Shown: one piece after another, positions 63,162 through 64,000 of the stretch
Position numbering within the stretch: position 1 is the stretch's first letter
Layout of the letters: each line of letters opens with the position of its first letter
The notes under the pieces: generated by a model
The model's input: the letters and a program-made list of their open reading frames with translations, nothing else
Databases searched by the model: none
Told to the model about the DNA's origin: nothing
NCBI GenBank assembly: GCA_026874595.1
Contig: CM049314.1
Coordinates: 10,160,729 to 10,224,728, forward strand
Origin: Sipunculus nudus
Taxonomy: Eukaryota; Annelida; Sipuncula; Golfingiida; Sipunculidae
Length of the DNA stretch: 64,000 nt
Direction: 5' to 3'
Program-made: the position numbers and the translations under genes

Positions 63162-64000
63162 CTGTAAACAATTAACTAAATCAAACAAATGCAGACAAAC
63201 AAATCAGACAAACGAACAAACAAAGAAGGGCGAATCAATTTCCGATGTAATTCGGAAAAAAATAGATTTGTTCTACTTTTTTTGCTCTGTTACCTTACTA
63301 AAACCAACCTTGTGCCTTAACCAGACATGTCTTCTCCTGTTTCGAACTTGCTTCTTACAGACAAACTTACACCTTGTTACATACCTTGAATGTTGATGTT
63401 TCCCTTTTATCTTATTGATTCTTAAACGTCAACAATCTTTGTTATTTTGTGCTGAAATTTATATTTTGTGAAGACATCCCTTACAGAAAACTAATAGACC
63501 TTCAGAATACACAAGCAAAGGTTCTGCACCCAGGAAAGCAAACATTTTTATGGTTTACGAAAATTTTGTATGAAAATATATTTTGAACTTTAAGGGTTTT
63601 AAAGACGACGATTGCTTTAGCTATACATAATTAAAGGGACCCAATCACCTTCCTGACCTTTATAAACTAAAGGTAATCCCTTGAAGCTTTTATAAAACTA
63701 GGCCAGAAAACGTGGATATCACCGGAGACAAGCTGCTTGTTTTGATTATTTCAACCTGTTTATATTATGTTTGGGCCAGCTAAAATAATTAAAACAAATT
63801 CAACAAGATAACCTGACAACAAATCAGATAAGCCAGAGCTTTGCAAATGGCGTTTTGCAACTTGACCTTTCTACCTCCGCATATATGCTACCAACCACCT
63901 TAGGTCACGTGTTTTTCTAATTTGTCAACATGGCTGTGTTTACAAACATAAGTTAATACATCCTTCATGAAGGCATTTTAAGAACTTTCCACAACCAAAA
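63162..64000 (-). other. Intron of the IAH1-like gene (presumed)
   Basis: No exon was recognised on the minus strand. A donor-like CAAG/GTATGT lies near 63385, but the sequence upstream of it has stops in the frames tested. It contains copy 2 of the dispersed repeat. Confidence 0.6.
63826..63995 (+). repeat. Dispersed repeat, copy 2
   Basis: Partner of 59175-59355, about 4.65 kb away in the same orientation. It may continue beyond the window. Confidence 0.75.

Noticed and set aside
63385-63480. Possible IAH1 exon on the minus strand between TTTCAG and CAAG/GTATGT
   Set aside because: Stop codons in the tested frames and no similarity to the esterase family.

Overview
The window is eukaryotic, animal genomic DNA, most likely from a bivalve mollusc. 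Genes are split by long AT-rich introns with GT/AG junctions. The interspersed repeats combine a left-end hairpin, a (CCGT)n tract and tandem core units, the architecture described for bivalve 'pearl'/Helentron-like non-autonomous elements. One gene encodes a lectin-EGF receptor tyrosine phosphatase of a kind expanded in molluscs. The species cannot be named from the sequence alone.

Positions 1 to about 44,600 hold the 3' two thirds of a Rab6 GTPase gene on the + strand. Three constant exons (2265-2370, 10447-10558, 20472-20565) are followed by two alternative penultimate exons of identical length and phase (28092-28155 and 31312-31375). Two alternative terminal exons, also of identical coding length and phase, come next (36780-36847, ending in the prenylation motif CAC, and 42513-42580, ending in CSC). 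One exon from each pair completes a 147-residue segment, which matches human RAB6A residues 62-208 in length. The 5' exons, with the P-loop and switch I, lie before the window. The introns carry large repeat elements (4461-9411, 18547-20461, 32843-34315) and several minisatellites. The second large element ends only about 10 bp before a Rab6 exon.

Positions 44,600 to 54,050 are intergenic. They contain a small MITE-like element, a cluster of TGATTGAC motifs, an (AT)n tract and a 3.7 kb composite element of the same family as the first two.

Positions 54,050 to 58,700 hold an apparently intronless gene on the - strand for a receptor protein tyrosine phosphatase. Its order is signal peptide, fucolectin-like (FTP/F5/8C) domain, seven EGF-like repeats, membrane segment, active D1 phosphatase and degenerate D2 pseudophosphatase. 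Positions 62,991 to 63,161 (- strand) are the last exon of a gene for an isoamyl acetate-hydrolysing esterase 1 (IAH1)-like SGNH hydrolase; the rest lies beyond the window end.

The three genes show no obvious functional link. The most notable signals are the 2 x 2 arrangement of alternative 3' exons in Rab6, and the repeat families that share a palindromic GGTGGCGCCACC core.
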